The position numbers were made by a program, and so were the translations under genes. Positions 7,918 through 17,914 of a DNA stretch of 64,000 nt are shown here, piece by piece (positions within the stretch are counted from its first letter, which is position 1; the number at the start of each line of letters is the position of its first letter). Below the pieces are notes generated by a model. The model saw only the letters and a program-made list of their open reading frames with translations, was not told the origin of the DNA and did not search any database. The stretch covers positions 1-64,000 of the forward strand of contig DASVCW010000004.1 in NCBI GenBank assembly GCA_036381435.1. The letters run 5' to 3'. Source of the DNA: Fodinibius sp036381435. GTDB taxonomy: Bacteria > Bacteroidota > Rhodothermia > Balneolales > Balneolaceae.

Positions 7918-10689
7918 ATGGAGAATTATTCGAAATATCCAAAAGGATCAGAGTGGAGGAAATGGGATTTACATATTCATACCCCTGTATCGATAAAGCA
8001 AAATTATGGTGGTCCTGATAAATGGGATAAATTTATTGATGCTTTAGAACATTTGCCCAAAGAGATAAAAGTCATTGGAATAAATGACTATTATTTTATC
8101 GATGGATATGAAAAGGTGATGGAATACAAGAGAGAAGGAAGATTGGATAATATAGATAAAATTTTTCCAGTCTTAGAATTTAGGATTGATACATTTGGAA
8201 GTGGAAATGAAAACAAACTTCAAAAAATAAATCTTCATATTATTTTTGATATAGATGAAAGTAAAATCGAAGATGAAGTTAGAAAAATTAAAAAGGAATT
8301 TATTGAACAAATACCTATCACCAAGCTTGAAAAACATAAAACTAAATGTCTATCAAAGGAAAACTTAATAATTGAAGGAGGAAATGACTTACATAAAGGA
8401 TTTAGTGATTTGATTCCACCAACAGAAAAAGTTTTTGAATTAGTAAACAATACAATTTGGAAAGATAAAGTTTTTCTACTCTTAGGCTATAAAGAGTGGT
8501 CCAACTTAGAAAAAAATAATCAGCTAAAGCCACTAAAAGAGGATTTGTATGAAAAAGTATCAGCCTTTTTTACTTCAAACTCTCAGACATTAGAAAAATC
8601 AAAGAAATGGTTGGATGAATATGGAGATAAGGCTCTTCTCCATTCTTGCGATATACATGGTTTTGATATTTTAGATACTGCAGAAAAAAACAAAGATGGA
8701 GAGTATTTAGATTCAAAAGCTTATCATTGTCATACTTGGATTAAGGCGGATCCAACATTCGAAGGGTTGAAGCAAATTGCTTATGAGCCGACAGAAAGAG
8801 TAGTTATACAAGAAACAAAGCCGGATGAAAAAAAGCTTTACGATGTAATTGATAAGGTACAATTTGAAGATACCGACAGCTTTATGCCCACGGAAATTCA
8901 AATTAATAATAATCTGACTACAATTATTGGAGGGAAGTCTACAGGAAAATCTATCCTCATAAGAAATATTGCCAAATCCATTGATAAAGTAGAATTTAAT
9001 AATAGAAATAAGGCTGTAAATATCACTGAAAATAAACCGCTTCGAGGGTTTAAGGTTTTTTGGAATGATGGACAAATAAGTGAACTCAATAATCAAAATA
9101 ATCCAGATAAGAGGGTTATTTATATTCCTCAATCATACCTAAATAGAATTGTTGAGAGTGATGAAACAAATACAGCAGTTGATGAAATCATTAAGGATGT
9201 ATTGTTACAAGATGAGGACTATAGTAACTGGAATGATAAATTAGGAGAAGACTTAAAGCAGAATAATCAATCCATAAGGTCAGGGGTATCAAAATTATTC
9301 GAACTCTTTGAACAATTTAAAAACCTTACAAAGGAAATTAAGGAAGTTGGAGATGGGGAAGGAATAGCCAAACAAATTTCTAAACTCAAAAAAGAAGTAA
9401 AAGAGTTACAAGAAAAGTCTGATATAGAAGAGGAAGAATTAGCAAGATTTGACGAGCTATCAGAACGGATTAGGAAAAGTCGGTTATACATCGAACAACT
9501 TGAGAGCGATATAAAAGTTATAGAACAGATAAAAGAGGAAGCTGTTGAAATTAATACATCTTCTCATGAATTAATCCAACTTTCTAAAACTAGATTGGAA
9601 ATAAATCAATTAGTTGAGAAAAAAGAGAAAGAATATTCAAAAGATTGGAAAGAGTCTGTAGGTAAAAAAATAAGTTCTTTAAAAGAAAAATTGTCTACAG
9701 AAAGGAAAAAATTGGAAACTGATAAAAGTGATATTGATTCATTATCGGCAAAAGTAAAAGATAGAAAAGCCTTAGCACAAAAAACTAATGAGCTTGACGA
9801 AGAAAGAAAAAGAGAAGATTTAATTAAAAAACTTAATAAGGAAAGAGAGGAAATAGCTGAAAACATTAAAAGCATTACAGGTAAATTAGCTGAATTTGTC
9901 AGCCACTTTTATTCAATCATGATAAAAGCTAAAGATCACGTTGATTTAGAAAGCTTTGATGAGGAATTACAATTTGACATTCTAACTGTATTTAGCAAGT
10001 CTGCTTTTCAATCACGATTTGTTGAGCAATTTTTTGATGGAAGAAAATTGAGAGGTGAAGAATGGGACTTTTTAACACAATTTGAATTTAAGTCTAAAGA
10101 AGAATATCGAGGCTTTGTTAAAAAAATTATCAATCAAACTATTTCAGGCAAACTACCTATTAGAGGAAATATAGAAAAACAAGAGGTTTTGGATTCTTTC
10201 TTAAGAAATTGGTTTTCACATGACTATCAAGTCGTATATCAAGGTGATGAATTAGAGGATATGTCCCCTGGGAAAAAATCATTTGTGCTGCTAAGACTTT
10301 TAATTGATTTAGACCATAGTAAATGCCCGATTTTAATTGATCAGCCTGAGGATGACCTGGATAATAGATCAATATATACTCAGGTCGTTAATTTTTTGAG
10401 AGAAAAGAAGAAAGAGAGACAAATAATCATTGTTACCCATAATCCGAATTTAGTTTTAGGAGCAGATGCTGAGCTTATAATTGTTGCAAATCAGGAAGGA
10501 AATGATACACAAAATAGAAAATATCACTTCGAGTATGTGTCAGGCTCTATAGAATTCACTAAGAAACAAAATGATGATATTGATGAGGTACTCTATAAAC
10601 GGGGAGTACAGGAGCATATTTGTGAAATACTTGAGGGTGGAGAAGAGGCTTTTAATAAGAGAAAAAACAAATACAGTTTTTCTAAATAA
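7918..10689 (+). CDS. TrlF-like protein: PHP domain fused to an SMC-like ATPase
   Basis: About 923 residues, using the ATG at 7918. It begins with a PHP-type metal-dependent hydrolase signature (WDLHIHTP, residues 16-23; further conserved H and D residues around 110 and 245). Then comes an ABC/SMC-like ATPase split by a long coiled coil (about 450-650). Walker A IIGGKSTGKS lies near 336-345, a signature-like MSPGKKSFVLLRLL near 783-796, and Walker B ILIDQPEDDLD near 806-815 followed by the IIVTHNPN switch. This is the architecture of TrlF-family ATPases, often found with type I restriction genes. A nucleic-acid-directed defence role is likely; the substrate of the PHP domain is unknown. Confidence 0.85.
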   Translation: MENYSKYPKGSEWRKWDLHIHTPVSIKQNYGGPDKWDKFIDALEHLPKEIKVIGINDYYFIDGYEKVMEYKREGRLDNIDKIFPVLEFRIDTFGSGNENKLQKINLHIIFDIDESKIEDEVRKIKKEFIEQIPITKLEKHKTKCLSKENLIIEGGNDLHKGFSDLIPPTEKVFELVNNTIWKDKVFLLLGYKEWSNLEKNNQLKPLKEDLYEKVSAFFTSNSQTLEKSKKWLDEYGDKALLHSCDIHGFDILDTAEKNKDGEYLDSKAYHCHTWIKADPTFEGLKQIAYEPTERVVIQETKPDEKKLYDVIDKVQFEDTDSFMPTEIQINNNLTTIIGGKSTGKSILIRNIAKSIDKVEFNNRNKAVNITENKPLRGFKVFWNDGQISELNNQNNPDKRVIYIPQSYLNRIVESDETNTAVDEIIKDVLLQDEDYSNWNDKLGEDLKQNNQSIRSGVSKLFELFEQFKNLTKEIKEVGDGEGIAKQISKLKKEVKELQEKSDIEEEELARFDELSERIRKSRLYIEQLESDIKVIEQIKEEAVEINTSSHELIQLSKTRLEINQLVEKKEKEYSKDWKESVGKKISSLKEKLSTERKKLETDKSDIDSLSAKVKDRKALAQKTNELDEERKREDLIKKLNKEREEIAENIKSITGKLAEFVSHFYSIMIKAKDHVDLESFDEELQFDILTVFSKSAFQSRFVEQFFDGRKLRGEEWDFLTQFEFKSKEEYRGFVKKIINQTISGKLPIRGNIEKQEVLDSFLRNWFSHDYQVVYQGDELEDMSPGKKSFVLLRLLIDLDHSKCPILIDQPEDDLDNRSIYTQVVNFLREKKKERQIIIVTHNPNLVLGADAELIIVANQEGNDTQNRKYHFEYVSGSIEFTKKQNDDIDEVLYKRGVQEHICEILEGGEEAFNKRKNKYSFSK

Positions 10690-10707
10690 ACAAAAAGTCA
10701 GTTCAAT

Positions 10708-11763
10708 ATGGAAAAGTTAAAGAACTTGCTTCAAGAATATGGAAGATGGCAGGGACTTTCTATCTATGTTGAAAGGATTGAGGCTCATATTGAATCAGAC
10801 TTTAGTCATTCACTTGAAAATGCTAAAGCGCTCCTCGAATCAATAGGTAAAGAGATCTGTAAAATAAGAGGAGCTGAATTAAATTCTACTGCCAGTATAA
10901 ATTCTATTCTTAGAAATGCTTTTTCCTCTTTGGGTTATACCAATTCGGACTTGGTTAATCAAATTTCCTCCGCATTAGCCACTATCGGTCAACAGGTTGG
11001 CAATTTGAGAAATGAAATTGGGGCTACCTCACATGGGAGATCTTTGGAAGAGATTAGGGAAAGAAATAATAAAGTAGATGCTCTAACCAAAGAATTTCTG
11101 ATTGATTCAGTGGAGATTGTTTCGGCTTTTCTTATAAGAAGTATAGAAAATGAAAATCCGAGAATACCTTCCACTACATTAATGGGGACATTAGAATATA
11201 CGTCCTGCGAAGATTTTAATGAATCCTGGGATGAATCATTTGGGGAGTTTTCTATGGGTGATTATTCTTATCCAGCAAGCGAAGTTCTATTTCATGTTGA
11301 TAATCAGGCATATGCCACCGAATATAATGGATTTAAAGAAACACTGGGGGATAATACAATGAAGATAATTGCATTAAGGGGAAAAAGTAATATTGGTAAA
11401 ACCACTACGATCCGTAATCTTTATGATATTATGTTGAGTGATGGCTTTGCTCAAGAACCGGGTAGTTTTGGAGGAAGAACAGATATATATGATATTGTAA
11501 CGAAGAATAATGTGCTAATTGGAATTACCAGTTCTGGCGACACAGAAGACGTCTTGAATAGTCGCCTTGAAATGTTCAATGAAAGAGAGTGTGGGATTGT
11601 AATTTGTGCTTGCCGGACAAGAGGTGGCACAAATGAAATATTAGATGAATATTCAGATGATATAAATTTCATTGAAAAGAAGATTGCAGAAGATGGAACA
11701 CAAGAAGAATTGAACCGGGAAGATGCAGAGCTGCTTTTAGAGACAGTAAATGAATTGGTTTAA
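10708..11763 (+). CDS. HEPN-like Abi-C domain fused to a small P-loop NTPase
   Basis: A 351-residue two-part protein. The N-terminal part (about 30-150) looks like the abortive-infection C-terminal (Abi_C, HEPN-like) domain, with NAKALLESIGKEICKIRG and then LRNEIGATSHGR at about 99-110. The R-N...H arrangement is the catalytic motif of HEPN RNases. The C-terminal half has a Walker A loop, ALRGKSNIGKTTT near 222-234, and a later CACRTRGGTNE segment, suggesting a small NTPase or kinase fold. The gene lies 18 bp after the TrlF-like gene and 12 bp before hsdR, so it is co-transcribed. An NTP-controlled RNase is my inference. Confidence 0.65.
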   Translation: MEKLKNLLQEYGRWQGLSIYVERIEAHIESDFSHSLENAKALLESIGKEICKIRGAELNSTASINSILRNAFSSLGYTNSDLVNQISSALATIGQQVGNLRNEIGATSHGRSLEEIRERNNKVDALTKEFLIDSVEIVSAFLIRSIENENPRIPSTTLMGTLEYTSCEDFNESWDESFGEFSMGDYSYPASEVLFHVDNQAYATEYNGFKETLGDNTMKIIALRGKSNIGKTTTIRNLYDIMLSDGFAQEPGSFGGRTDIYDIVTKNNVLIGITSSGDTEDVLNSRLEMFNERECGIVICACRTRGGTNEILDEYSDDINFIEKKIAEDGTQEELNREDAELLLETVNELV

Positions 11764-11775
11764 GTTTTGTAAAAA

Positions 11776-14700
11776 ATGAAGATTATTAACGAAAACGCCA
11801 TAGAAGAATTTGCTATCGAGCTTCTCCAGAAGCTGGGTTATCAATATATCTATGGCCCCGAGATCGCGCCGGATGGGGAGCGTCCTGAGCGGAAGGGATT
11901 TGAGGAGGTTGTACTTTCTGAACGATTGGAAGAGGCCGTTCGAAGAATTAACCCGGGGGTTCCGTTAACAGCCATACAGGAGGCACTTAAAGAAGTCCGG
12001 CGGATTAATGCGCCGGACTTCATCACCAACAATGAAACCTTTCACCGATACTTAACCGAAGGTGTTAAGGTCAGTTATCAAAAGGATGGGAAAGAACGGG
12101 GGGATTTAATCTGGCTGGTGGATTTTGATCATCCCGAAAACAATGAATTTCTTGCTGTCAATCAATTCACCATAACCGATGATAATCGGACAAAACGCCC
12201 CGATGTGGTATTGTTTGTAAACGGGCTTCCCTTAGCGGTAATAGAGCTTAAAAACGCATCCAGCGAGTCGGCATCCATCCGTTCGGCTTTCAAACAGTTG
12301 CAAACCTATAAAAGCACCATCCCGTCTTTATTCACCTATAACGGTATTCTGGTTATCTCAGACGGACTGGAAGCCAAGGCGGGGGCATTATCAGCCGGCT
12401 ATGCCCGCTTCATGGCATGGAAAACGGCTGATGGCAAAGAGGAAGCTTCACCGCTGGTAGGTCAGCTGGAAACGTTGATCAAGGGTATGCTTAACAAGGA
12501 AACCTTGCTGGATTTAATCGGGCACTTTACGGTATTTGAAAAATCTAAGAAGGAAGATCCGGATACCGGAATCACCACCGTACAAACAGTAAAGAAGGTA
12601 GCGGCCTACCACCAGTATTATGCAGTCAACCGGGCTGTTGAATCTACACTAAGAGCTTCCGGTTTCGTATCGAAAGAAGAATTGTATTCTTCTGACCATA
12701 ACAGAGTTGAAGTTGATCCTGAAACATACGGCGTTGCAGGAGTCGAAAAGCAGCATACCGGCGATCGGAAAGGAGGCGTGATGTGGCACACCCAGGGTAG
12801 CGGGAAGTCATTATCTATGGTATTCTTTACCGGAAAGGTGGTGCTGGCTATGGACAATCCAACCATTGTAGTCATCACAGACCGCAATGACCTTGATGAC
12901 CAGTTGTTTGGCACCTTTGCTTCTTCCACACAATTGCTGCGGCAGGAACCTAAGCAGGCGGAATCGAGAAAGCATCTGAAAGAACTGCTTAAAGTTGCTT
13001 CCGGTGGTATCGTTTTTACCACCATTCATAAGTTCCAGCCGGATGAGGGTAATGTATATGAAGAGCTCTCGGGACGAAGCAATATTGTAGTGATGGCGGA
13101 TGAAGCCCACCGAACGCAATACGGCTTCAAAGCAAAGACCATTGACGATAAGGACGGGCAGGGCAATGTGATTGGCAAGAAAACAGTCTATGGTTTTGCC
13201 AAGTACCTGAGGGATGCCTTACCGAATGCGACCTATCTGGGCTTTACCGGCACCCCCATCGAAAAAACCGACATCAATACACCGGCCGTTTTTGGCAACT
13301 ATATTGATGTGTATGATATCGCTCAGGCGGTGGAAGACGGGGCCACGGTGAAGATCTATTATGAAAGCCGCCTGGCCAAGATTCGCCTGAGCGAAGAAGG
13401 GCGGAAAATGGTGGAAGAAGTGGATGAGGAACTGAGCCTTGATGATCTTAACGATTCCCAAAAAGCCAAAGCAAAATGGACTCAGCTTGAGGCACTGGTG
13501 GGAAGTAAACAGCGTATTCAGCAAGTTGCAAAAGATATCGTCGAGCACTGGAAAGAACGGGATACCATCGAGGGCGGGAAAGGAATGATCGTGATGATGT
13601 CACGCCGTATTGCCGCCGATCTGTATGAAGAAATTATCAACCTGAAACCGAAGTGGCATTCCGATAACCTTAAAGAAGGAGTGCTTAAGGTTGTGATGAC
13701 CGCCAGTTCTTCGGACGGCCCGAAAATGGCGAAGCATCATACCACCAAAGATCAGCGGCGTATGCTGGCCGACCGGATGAAAGATCCGCATGATGAATTA
13801 GAGCTTGTGATTGTCTGCGACATGTGGCTCACGGGGTTTGATGCGCCAAGTCTGCATACCCTTTATATTGACAAGCCGATGAAAGGGCACAATTTGATGC
13901 AAGCCATCGCACGGGTTAACCGGGTATATAAAGATAAGCCTGCCGGGCTGATTGTTGATTATCTGGGAATTGCATCAGACTTGAAAAAAGCACTTTCTTT
14001 TTATTCTGAGGCTGGCGGTAAAGGAGATCCTGCCGAAGCTCAGGAGAAGGCGGTTCAGCAGATGCTGGAAAAGTTGGAAATTGTCTCGAACATGTTTCAC
14101 GGTTTTCCCTATGAAGATTATTTCGATGCAGAAACCTCTGAAAAACTGAATCTCATCTTAGCTGCAGAAGATCATATCCTGGGGCTGGAAGATGGCAAGA
14201 AGAGGTTCATCAGCCAGGTAAGTGCCCTGTCTCAGTCTTTTTCTATAGCCCTTCCGCATAAACAGGCAATGGATGTTAAAGATGAAGTTGCTTTCTTTCA
14301 GGCCGTCAAAGCAAGGCTAGTTAAGTTTGATGGGGCCGGAGCCGGACAAACAGGTGAAGAAATGGAATCTGTAATTCGTCAGGTCATTGATGAAGCTTTG
14401 GTATCTGAACAGGTAATCGATGTGTTTGATGCAGCGGGGATTAAGAAACCGGAAATTTCCATTTTATCGGAAGACTTTCTGCTCGAAGTAAAAGACATGG
14501 AGCACAAAAATATCGCTATGGAGGTGCTCAAAAAACTACTCAATGATGAGATAAAAGTGCGTACCAAAGTAAACCTGGTGCAGGGTAAAACGTTAATGGA
14601 GATGCTGGAGAATTCCATTAAGAGATATCAGAATAAGGTGCTTACTGCAGCAGAGTTTATCGATGAATTGGTAAAACATTGCAAGTCCGTCATCGAAATG

Positions 14701-15012
14701 GATGAAGAGCCCGATGAAATGGACTTGTCCACCTTTGAATATGCATTTTACACAGCCGTAGCCAACAACGACAGCGCCCGTGAAGTGATGCAGAAAGATA
14801 AATTGAGAGAACTGGCCATTGTGCTGTACGAACGCGTAAAAAATAATGCTTCTATAGACTGGACCATTAAAGAGAGTGCACGGGCAAAGTTAAGAGTTGT
14901 AGTAAAAAGAACGCTCCGCCAATATGGATATCCACCGGATATGCAAAAGCTGGCTACTGAAACTGTACTCCGGCAGGCAAAGATGATCGCCAAAGAATTG
15001 GTCGAGGCTTGA
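11776..15012 (+). CDS. hsdR: Type I restriction endonuclease subunit, system 1
   Basis: A 1078-residue HsdR. The N-terminal PD-(D/E)xK nuclease motif is visible as RPDVVLFVNGLPLAVIELK (about 141-159). The SF2 translocase follows: Walker A HTQGSGKS near 338-345, MADEAHRTQYG (DEAH box) near 439-449, GFTGTPIEKTD near 490-500 and QAIARVNRVY (motif VI) near 710. A helical C-terminal domain binds the methyltransferase. Length and motifs are complete, so the enzyme should cut unmodified DNA with HsdM and HsdS. It lies 12 bp downstream of the HEPN/P-loop gene and closes the operon. Confidence 0.95.
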   Translation: MKIINENAIEEFAIELLQKLGYQYIYGPEIAPDGERPERKGFEEVVLSERLEEAVRRINPGVPLTAIQEALKEVRRINAPDFITNNETFHRYLTEGVKVSYQKDGKERGDLIWLVDFDHPENNEFLAVNQFTITDDNRTKRPDVVLFVNGLPLAVIELKNASSESASIRSAFKQLQTYKSTIPSLFTYNGILVISDGLEAKAGALSAGYARFMAWKTADGKEEASPLVGQLETLIKGMLNKETLLDLIGHFTVFEKSKKEDPDTGITTVQTVKKVAAYHQYYAVNRAVESTLRASGFVSKEELYSSDHNRVEVDPETYGVAGVEKQHTGDRKGGVMWHTQGSGKSLSMVFFTGKVVLAMDNPTIVVITDRNDLDDQLFGTFASSTQLLRQEPKQAESRKHLKELLKVASGGIVFTTIHKFQPDEGNVYEELSGRSNIVVMADEAHRTQYGFKAKTIDDKDGQGNVIGKKTVYGFAKYLRDALPNATYLGFTGTPIEKTDINTPAVFGNYIDVYDIAQAVEDGATVKIYYESRLAKIRLSEEGRKMVEEVDEELSLDDLNDSQKAKAKWTQLEALVGSKQRIQQVAKDIVEHWKERDTIEGGKGMIVMMSRRIAADLYEEIINLKPKWHSDNLKEGVLKVVMTASSSDGPKMAKHHTTKDQRRMLADRMKDPHDELELVIVCDMWLTGFDAPSLHTLYIDKPMKGHNLMQAIARVNRVYKDKPAGLIVDYLGIASDLKKALSFYSEAGGKGDPAEAQEKAVQQMLEKLEIVSNMFHGFPYEDYFDAETSEKLNLILAAEDHILGLEDGKKRFISQVSALSQSFSIALPHKQAMDVKDEVAFFQAVKARLVKFDGAGAGQTGEEMESVIRQVIDEALVSEQVIDVFDAAGIKKPEISILSEDFLLEVKDMEHKNIAMEVLKKLLNDEIKVRTKVNLVQGKTLMEMLENSIKRYQNKVLTAAEFIDELVKHCKSVIEMDEEPDEMDLSTFEYAFYTAVANNDSAREVMQKDKLRELAIVLYERVKNNASIDWTIKESARAKLRVVVKRTLRQYGYPPDMQKLATETVLRQAKMIAKELVEA

Positions 15013-15046
15013 TGGCGTATAGTTTGATGTGATAATGGGTAGTATT

Positions 15047-15991
15047 TCAGTTAGTTAATCTTCCTGATTTTCCATCTAATTCGAATGTTAATTTAACCTC
15101 GCCAGAATGTATCTCAAAATGCACCTTTTTTGGGGTTCCCTTTAATCTTTTAGGCCAGTTATAGGTCCAGGAAGGAGAATATGCCACAAAATGTTTGTCT
15201 TCATTTTTTAAGTATCCAAATAGTGGACCTTTGAAATAGGCTGTCCACTTAATATGTTCAAAATCGAGGGTATCAGAAATACTGGCTCCATAAACAGGTT
15301 CCCCTGAATAAAAACGTAATTTCACTTCTCCTTCTGAAATTTCTCCATTCATTCGATGCCAGTTTTGAATAGCATGCTCAGGTTTTGAAAAATCCACTTT
15401 ATTTTGATTAAACAAACCTTTTGAAGCAGCATATTCTTCAATCTTAGGAAGTTGTTTTTTATCTATGTCATTTGGCTCGAAGGTGACTTCTGGGGAATGA
15501 GGATTTTTAGGAGAGGTATGATCAATGTGTTCAATGATTTTGATATGCCTTTTATTAATTAGATCAACGATGTTTAAAATCTTAGTATCTGCCCCTGATC
15601 CAGCAGACTGTTCTATAAAAGCAAAATTGTGATAACCATTTTTTTGAATATCTACAATCTCATAGTCAGTAACTAAGAGTACTCGTTCGAACTCCCAATC
15701 CTGGATAAAAGTATTCCCCATTTTCTTTAAAAGAACAAATTTGTAATCATGATCTTCAACTGAGCTTCGCACTTCAACTAATATATATGGCCTTCTTTCA
15801 TCAATATTTCTAAAAGAGATGGCATTGTCGATATGGCCGGATAATACTCCATAAGCAATTTGTTTAGCCTCTTTTTTCGTATATGGAGTTTTGTTAACAA
15901 AAAGTTTAAACCATTGGTATCGGATCCATCTCCAAACTTTAGGAAAAACAGAGAAAATTTTTTCAACTATTAGATTAAGAAATTCCATCAT
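15047..15991 (-). CDS. Protein of unknown function with an N-terminal membrane-proximal helix
   Basis: A 314-residue protein that I do not recognise. The N-terminus (about 1-35, WRWIRYQWFKLFV) is aromatic and basic and could be a membrane-associated amphipathic helix. The rest alternates short beta strands and charged loops. The C-terminal third (about 215-314) has several W, Y and F residues in a likely beta sandwich. It is convergent with hsdR and divergent from the NucS-like gene. No catalytic motif stands out. Position between hsdR and nuclease genes suggests defence cargo, but this is only context. Confidence 0.55.
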   Translation of the reverse strand: MMEFLNLIVEKIFSVFPKVWRWIRYQWFKLFVNKTPYTKKEAKQIAYGVLSGHIDNAISFRNIDERRPYILVEVRSSVEDHDYKFVLLKKMGNTFIQDWEFERVLLVTDYEIVDIQKNGYHNFAFIEQSAGSGADTKILNIVDLINKRHIKIIEHIDHTSPKNPHSPEVTFEPNDIDKKQLPKIEEYAASKGLFNQNKVDFSKPEHAIQNWHRMNGEISEGEVKLRFYSGEPVYGASISDTLDFEHIKWTAYFKGPLFGYLKNEDKHFVAYSPSWTYNWPKRLKGTPKKVHFEIHSGEVKLTFELDGKSGRLTN

Positions 15992-16066
15992 ATCTATTTA
16001 CTATTTCACTTTTAGATCAAAATATTAAATATTAGCTACTCTTAGATTACAAAAACATACATTTAA

Positions 16067-16975
16067 ATGTCAGATATAAAACTCTTTCAAATTAATAGCA
16101 ATCAGGTTACCGAACTTCAAAGTACCTCAGCCAAAATTGAAAAGTCTCTTCAAAATAAAATAGAGTCAAATCTTGATATTTATATTGGAGTTAACTTTTT
16201 AGCAACAGAATATTCAACCGGCTCAAACCATGGCGGTAGAATTGATACTCTTGGTATTGATGAAAATGGTAGCCCTGTAATCATTGAATACAAGCGAGCA
16301 ATGAACGAGAATGTCATCAACCAAGGTCTTTTTTACCTTGATTGGCTGATGGATCATAAAGCAGAATTTGAACTTTTGGTTCTTAAGAATCTTGGCAAGG
16401 AGCAATCTGAAAATATAGAATGGAGCAGTCCTCGATTGTTATGTATTGCTGGAGATTTCACCAAATTCGATGAACATGCTGTAAAACAGATGAATCGAAA
16501 TATTGAACTAATACGGTATCGTAACTTTGGAGATGATCTGTTGCTTCTCGAATTGGTTAATGTTACTGAAGCCCAAAATGGCATTGCTACTGCATCGACT
16601 ACTTCGAAAAAGCAAGAATACAAAACCGTAAGCGAATATTTGGAAGCTGCCAATCAAGAATTGACCAATTTATATCATTCACTACGAGATTATATGATGA
16701 GCCTTGGCGACGATGTTCAGGAAAAAACACTGAAATATTATATCGCCTATAAACGAATTAAGAACTTTGCCTGTGTTGAAGTTCATCCACAATCGGGAAA
16801 ACTACTCGTTTTTATTAAAGTGAATCCAGAAGATATAGATCTAGTGGAAGGTTTTACCAGAGATGTTCGTACCATCGGTCACTATGGAACAGGAGATTTG
16901 GAAATTACCATCAGAAATCAAGAAGATATAGAAAAGGCTGAGCCTCTAATCTTAAAGAGTTATGAAATCAATTAA
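16067..16975 (+). CDS. NucS-like PD-(D/E)xK nuclease with a DUF5655 C-terminus
   Basis: 302 residues. The N-terminal domain carries a nuclease core, GGRIDTLGIDENGSPVIIEYK, with D60, E74 and K76 in the D...ExK spacing seen in NucS/DUF91-type and related nucleases. The C-terminal part (from about 195) resembles DUF5655, with YYIAYKRIKNFACVEVHPQ and KLLVFIKVNPEDI. Such proteins occur near restriction systems and are predicted to act on DNA. Two bases separate its stop from the ATG of the HNH gene, so the two nucleases are almost surely co-expressed. The divergent gene at 15991 leaves a 75 bp shared promoter region. Confidence 0.8.
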   Translation: MSDIKLFQINSNQVTELQSTSAKIEKSLQNKIESNLDIYIGVNFLATEYSTGSNHGGRIDTLGIDENGSPVIIEYKRAMNENVINQGLFYLDWLMDHKAEFELLVLKNLGKEQSENIEWSSPRLLCIAGDFTKFDEHAVKQMNRNIELIRYRNFGDDLLLLELVNVTEAQNGIATASTTSKKQEYKTVSEYLEAANQELTNLYHSLRDYMMSLGDDVQEKTLKYYIAYKRIKNFACVEVHPQSGKLLVFIKVNPEDIDLVEGFTRDVRTIGHYGTGDLEITIRNQEDIEKAEPLILKSYEIN

Positions 16976-16977
16976 TC

Positions 16978-17904
16978 ATGAAGTTCTTCCTGGCCGTTAC
17001 AGACGATGATTGGTTTCATTTCCTGGCTCATCATGAGCCGGATGAGGTGAATTTTTGGCGGCCAAGTAGTACCACAAACTTTAAAGCTATTCCGGAAGGT
17101 GCTCCCTTTCTACTTAAGCTACATAGCCCGAATAATTACGTTGTTGGTGGTGGATTCTTTGTCCGACACTCCATCCTTCCTCTCTCCCTGGCATGGGATG
17201 CTTTTAAAATTAAAAATGGTGCTGCTACTTATGATCGATTCCGAGAACTGATTGTCAAATTGAGAAAAGATAATGTTTTAAATCCCTCCATAGGTTGTAC
17301 GATTCTCACCGAACCGTTTTTCTTTGACAGACAAGATTGGATACCTGTTCCTTCTAACTGGAGTAAGAATATCGTGCAGGGCAAGACCTATAATACAAAT
17401 GATGTTATAGGAGACCGGCTTTGGAGTCAGGTACAGGAGCGCCTGACTGACATAGAGGCTAATTCCAAGGAACCGGAGTTGGTTTTCCAGGAAGAGGGCG
17501 AACGATATGGTAAAAAGTATGAGATACGTTCTCGTATTGGGCAGGGAGCTTTCCGCGTATTAGTAACGGATTCGTATTCCCGCCGATGCTCTATAACCGG
17601 TGAGAAAACGTTACCGGTGTTGGAAGCCGCCCATATTAAACCCTATTCAGAATCAGGTCCCAACCTGACCAGTAATGGCCTTTTGCTGAGGTCAGACATG
17701 CATATCCTTTTTGATAAGGGGTATATGACTATAACTAATGATCTGAATATTGAGATCAGTCAGCGCATTCGAGAAGAATATGAAAATGGAAAGGAGTATT
17801 ATGCTTTTCATGGAAAAGAGCTCTCACAAATTCCTACCTCACTGAATGAACAGCCTTCGGCGACCTTCTTAGAGTGGCACCAAGAAAACATATACCAGTC
17901 CTAA
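16978..17904 (+). CDS. HNH endonuclease, copy 1
   Basis: A 308-residue predicted restriction-type HNH endonuclease. The C-terminal HNH_2-like core runs from CSITGEKTLPVLEAAHIKP (about 203-221) through NGLLLRSDMHILFDKGYM (about 233-250), giving the H, N and H residues of the beta-beta-alpha metal fold. The N-terminal ~170 residues form a separate conserved domain (FLAVTDDDWFHFLAHHEPDE) that may recognise DNA. It follows the NucS-like gene by two bases. A close paralogue lies at 55885-56808, also downstream of a type I restriction locus. By eye about four in five residues match. Confidence 0.88.
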   Translation: MKFFLAVTDDDWFHFLAHHEPDEVNFWRPSSTTNFKAIPEGAPFLLKLHSPNNYVVGGGFFVRHSILPLSLAWDAFKIKNGAATYDRFRELIVKLRKDNVLNPSIGCTILTEPFFFDRQDWIPVPSNWSKNIVQGKTYNTNDVIGDRLWSQVQERLTDIEANSKEPELVFQEEGERYGKKYEIRSRIGQGAFRVLVTDSYSRRCSITGEKTLPVLEAAHIKPYSESGPNLTSNGLLLRSDMHILFDKGYMTITNDLNIEISQRIREEYENGKEYYAFHGKELSQIPTSLNEQPSATFLEWHQENIYQS

Positions 17905-17914
17905 TATTAGAGAT

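Noticed and set aside
12618..13548. Long minus-strand frames inside hsdR
   Set aside because: They are opposite-strand shadows of a clear helicase gene, with biased, low-complexity composition and no start signals.
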